Assembly (NCBI RefSeq): GCF_030694375.1
Contig: NZ_JAUXYL010000041.1
Coordinates: 248,001-312,000 of the forward strand
Direction of reading: 5' to 3'
Length of the DNA stretch: 64,000 bases
DNA from: Algoriphagus sp.
Lineage (GTDB): Bacteria > Bacteroidota > Bacteroidia > Cytophagales > Cyclobacteriaceae
Below are positions 62,043 to 64,000 of the stretch, piece after piece. Positions within the stretch are counted from its first letter, which is position 1. Each line of letters starts with the position of its first letter. The position numbers and the translations under genes are program-made. The notes under the pieces were generated by a model that saw only the letters and a list, made by a program, of their open reading frames with translations, did no database searches and was not told where the DNA came from.

Positions 62043-62522
62043 ATGAAAAGACTCATTGTAACCCTCTGCCTACTTGCTATTGTCTATGCTACAAATGCCC
62101 AAAGCAAAAGTGTAGCTTCACTAAAAGAAAGGTTCAAATCAGACAAGGACTTTTTCCAACTTGAATTGGGAGGAAATTTTATGAACTTTGCGGATGGCTT
62201 CAAAATCGATGTCGATAAAAACAACATGGCAACTGTTGCCAAATCAGTTGAAAAATTGATTTTTTTAAGCCTGCCAAAGGACAATAGTAATTACACCGAA
62301 TTCAAAGCTTTACAAAAAGGCCTCGAGCGAGAGCGCTACGAACTCCTGATGGAGACAGCTGGAGGAAAGAGTGGGGTTTTTATCTATTCCAAAGGAGCTT
62401 CAATAATTTCAGATTTGGTCATCTTGGTAGGGGACAACAAGAAGGGAGACTTAATGGTGATTGAGCTGAAAGGAAAATTTACCCAAGAAGCTTTATCCAA
62501 AGCAACTTCCAAGCTTAATTGA
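62043..62522 (+). CDS. DUF4252 domain protein, second copy
   Basis: 159 residues from the ATG giving MKRLIVTLCLLAIVYATNAQ (signal peptide); the in-frame ATG at 62019 lies only 6 bases after the previous stop. Same fold as the preceding gene: VDKNNMATVAKSVEKLIFLSLP, RERYELLMETAGGKSGVFIYSKG. Tandem duplicate in the ECF operon. Followed by a terminator. Confidence 0.82.
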   Translation: MKRLIVTLCLLAIVYATNAQSKSVASLKERFKSDKDFFQLELGGNFMNFADGFKIDVDKNNMATVAKSVEKLIFLSLPKDNSNYTEFKALQKGLERERYELLMETAGGKSGVFIYSKGASIISDLVILVGDNKKGDLMVIELKGKFTQEALSKATSKLN

Positions 62523-62553
62523 GTTTAAATTTAAACCTCATTTTCAGTTTTTA

Positions 62554-62586
62554 ACACAAAAGCCCGAATATTTCGGGCTTTTGTGT
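62554..62586 (+). terminator. Terminator of ECF operon
   Basis: ACACAAAAGCCCGAA (62554-62568) and its complement (62572-62586): 15-bp perfect stem with a 3-nt loop, T run within the 3' arm. Confidence 0.93.
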
Positions 62587-62834
62587 TTGACATAGATCAA
62601 ATTGTAAAAATACTTTTTGTTTATACAATCGTTTGCGAAAAAGAGAATATAGCAATTGATGTAATTACATGATTTTGTTATTTAATAATTTTACAATTTA
62701 TTATTCTGTTTTGTGTTAAAATTTCACCATAAAGTAAGCTCCGCAATCGATGACGGGATTAAATTATGCTTTTTGTAATTATTTGATATTTTTGTTAATG
62801 ATTTGAAAATATTTATGACATTTTATTAAAACAT
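62587..62834. other. AT-rich gene-free stretch upstream of 62979 gene
   Basis: Part of a 456-base gap. No open reading frame of note on either strand. Very AT-rich up to the promoter at 62835. Confidence 0.5.
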
Positions 62835-62864
62835 TTGCAATTTCACTTCCGTTAGGTATCTTTG
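62835..62864 (+). promoter_or_regulatory. Strong Bacteroidota-type promoter
   Basis: TTG (62835-62837), 19 bases, TATCTTTG (62857-62864). Exact consensus and AT-rich upstream. Transcription near 62870 gives a leader of about 108 bases with a GATGGA/TCCATC hairpin (62915-62931). Confidence 0.85.
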
Positions 62865-62978
62865 TAATGTAATTCGAATTGCATCGAAGACCCTGTAGCC
62901 CAAAATCCCCCACTGATGGAAACTGTCCATCCAGCGGTTACACACAAAATCTAGAACCTATTTAAACCAACTAGTAAA

Positions 62979-63548
62979 ATGAGAAAATTATTCACTATGC
63001 TTTTTGTTGCGGGGATCGCAACTGGAGCGTTTGCTTACAACGACGAGAAATCTGTAGAGATCAGACAAACTGAACCGGCTAAAGTAATGATAGCAGTAAA
63101 TGATGCGCCTCAGGGAACATTAACTGTACGGATCACTGATGCTGACAACCGTCTGGTGTTGCGTGACAGAATCACAAAAACCGAAGCTTTTGCAAAAAGA
63201 TATGATTTGAATGCCCTACCTGTAGGTAATTATTCAATCGAAGTATCCGACGCAAAGGGTAAGTTGAGAACTGCCACATTCAATACTCAGGTGATCACCA
63301 AGCCTTTGGTATATTCCCGGGTGACAGCCTTGGGTTACAATCAATACAGACTTTTGGTGGCGAACCTCGAATCCAAAGACGTAACAGTACAGATATTCGA
63401 CGGAAACAATCTGATCCATACTGAATTGATTCAGAATCCTCAGGGACTACACAAAATCTATACGATTGACAATCCAGGTTCTCCTGAAGGAATCAGCTTC
63501 AAAGTGACTACCTCAAGTGGCTTCGAAGCTTACGTTGCAACGCGATAA
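62979..63548 (+). CDS. Secreted beta-sandwich protein, function unknown
   Basis: 189 residues with a signal peptide (MRKLFTMLFVAGIATGAFAY). Two Ig-like or sorting-domain-like beta units: KVMIAVNDAPQGTLTVRITD...LPVGNYSIEVSDAKGKLRTATF and YRLLVANLESKDVTVQIFDGNN. These resemble the C-terminal domains of type IX cargo in fold but lack their conserved C-terminal motif. Strong promoter, long leader and a clean terminator argue that it is highly expressed. Confidence 0.7.
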   Translation: MRKLFTMLFVAGIATGAFAYNDEKSVEIRQTEPAKVMIAVNDAPQGTLTVRITDADNRLVLRDRITKTEAFAKRYDLNALPVGNYSIEVSDAKGKLRTATFNTQVITKPLVYSRVTALGYNQYRLLVANLESKDVTVQIFDGNNLIHTELIQNPQGLHKIYTIDNPGSPEGISFKVTTSSGFEAYVATR

Positions 63549-63568
63549 TTAAACCAACTTTATTTTAA

Positions 63569-63600
63569 AAACCCCTGCCTCAGCAGGGGTTTACTTTTTT
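63569..63600 (+). terminator. Rho-independent terminator
   Basis: AAACCCCTGC (63569-63578), CTCA loop, GCAGGGGTTT (63583-63592), then ACTTTTTT. Follows the secreted protein gene. Confidence 0.9.
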
Positions 63601-63994
63601 AGAGCTTTTCAAAAACCAATCGCGCATGTCCCATGATCTCCCGCTCGAAGCAAACTCGATTGGGGCGAACTCTCAAAATTGCCAGTTGATGTCTAAATTC
63701 TTTATCTGTAAATAACTTAGGAACTAAAGAGGCAAACCATAAGTACTTTTTCAAATTGAATTTATAAAAGCGCTTAGTCCATTCTCGATTGGTATTTACA
63801 TAATCCAATCTTCCGTCACTATAATAGGTGTTTTTAAAATAGGCACTGGCAGTACGCACGACGTGTTCATATCCATAAGGAATCCATGAATCCGGATTAT
63901 GCTTCAGCAAAAGAGCCATAATGTAGCTGTCAGAATCTTTTGGCGCATTGATGTCAATCTGATCAAAAGGCATCATATTCTTTTCAAAAGTCAT
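63599..63994 (-). CDS. Hypothetical protein, perhaps 5'-truncated by window edge
   Basis: At least 131 residues from the ATG at 63994, but the frame remains open to the window end (two codons further), so the true start may lie outside. Rich in Tyr, Phe and Arg (SWIPYGYEHVVRTASAYF, EWTKRFYKFNLKKYLWF). No signal peptide or motif seen. No family recognised. Confidence 0.55.
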   Translation of the reverse strand: MTFEKNMMPFDQIDINAPKDSDSYIMALLLKHNPDSWIPYGYEHVVRTASAYFKNTYYSDGRLDYVNTNREWTKRFYKFNLKKYLWFASLVPKLFTDKEFRHQLAILRVRPNRVCFEREIMGHARLVFEKL

Positions 63995-64000
63995 GGTTTG

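Overview
The window looks like chromosome of a Bacteroidota bacterium of the order Cytophagales, close to Algoriphagus/Cyclobacteriaceae. The reasons are a SusC/SusD pair, bacillithiol synthesis (BshC), gldA-gldF-gldG, promoters of the Bacteroidota form TTG-N19-TAnnTTTG, few Shine-Dalgarno sequences, many DUF proteins of that phylum, and a PorE-like TPR/propeller/OmpA lipoprotein. I see no prophage, no insertion sequence with a transposase and no CRISPR array. Almost everything is ordinary core genome.

Layout. 1-7 kb: 3' part of adenine deaminase, then a minus-strand SusC-SusD-lipoprotein uptake operon behind a 445-base AT-rich gap. 7.4-10 kb: bshC, 5-formyl-THF cyclo-ligase and a small outer-membrane protein (minus). 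10.2-12.7 kb: M16 peptidase, ispF, mnmD (plus, overlapping). 12.9-14.6 kb: a coiled-coil membrane protein and two tandem paralogous lipoproteins. 14.6-18.7 kb: phosphatidylserine decarboxylase, glutamate dehydrogenase, cdsA, DUF2007 and a CPBP protease (minus). 18.7-24.8 kb: dusB, EamA transporter, a degenerate M23-like protein, S9 peptidase. 24.9-27.8 kb: two small paralogous unknown genes, then NfeD-like plus flotillin. 28-33 kb: Tat-exported Gfo/Idh/MocA oxidoreductase and TIM-barrel isomerase, DUF4221 lipoprotein, VOC and VF530 proteins. 33-44.5 kb: GH3-beta-lactamase fusion, mutL, two rhomboids, a barrel-less TonB-plug protein, rlmN. 44.8-48.8 kb: cytochrome c maturation operon ccmC-D-E-F. 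48.9-55 kb: marC, rnhA, gldA-F-G, dnaN. 55-60 kb: OmpA/PorE-like lipoprotein, an HdrB/HdrC-like Fe-S pair, tRNA-Phe. 60.3-64 kb: ECF sigma factor, anti-sigma candidate, two DUF4252 proteins, a strongly promoted secreted protein and a partial gene.

The most unusual signal is a family of about 90-117 base repeats at 45445-45544, 53426-53608 (two units), 53720-53810 and 61247-61466 (two units). Five of six begin ATGAAATCGAG, the sixth begins with the diverged ATGTGAAATG, and all end close to AAATTATAAACAC just before another ATGAAA. At three sites that last ATGAAA is the start codon of a real gene (ccmD, dnaN, a DUF4252 gene). The pattern looks like insertion exactly at an ATGAAA start, with ATGAAA duplicated and the downstream start preserved. 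Some copies carry a further short palindrome nested inside them. I do not recognise this family. Further short 3'-end tandem repeats (GATTTCG, CAGTTTG) and a palindrome cluster at 27.9-28.1 kb show that small repeats are active in the intergenic regions of this genome.
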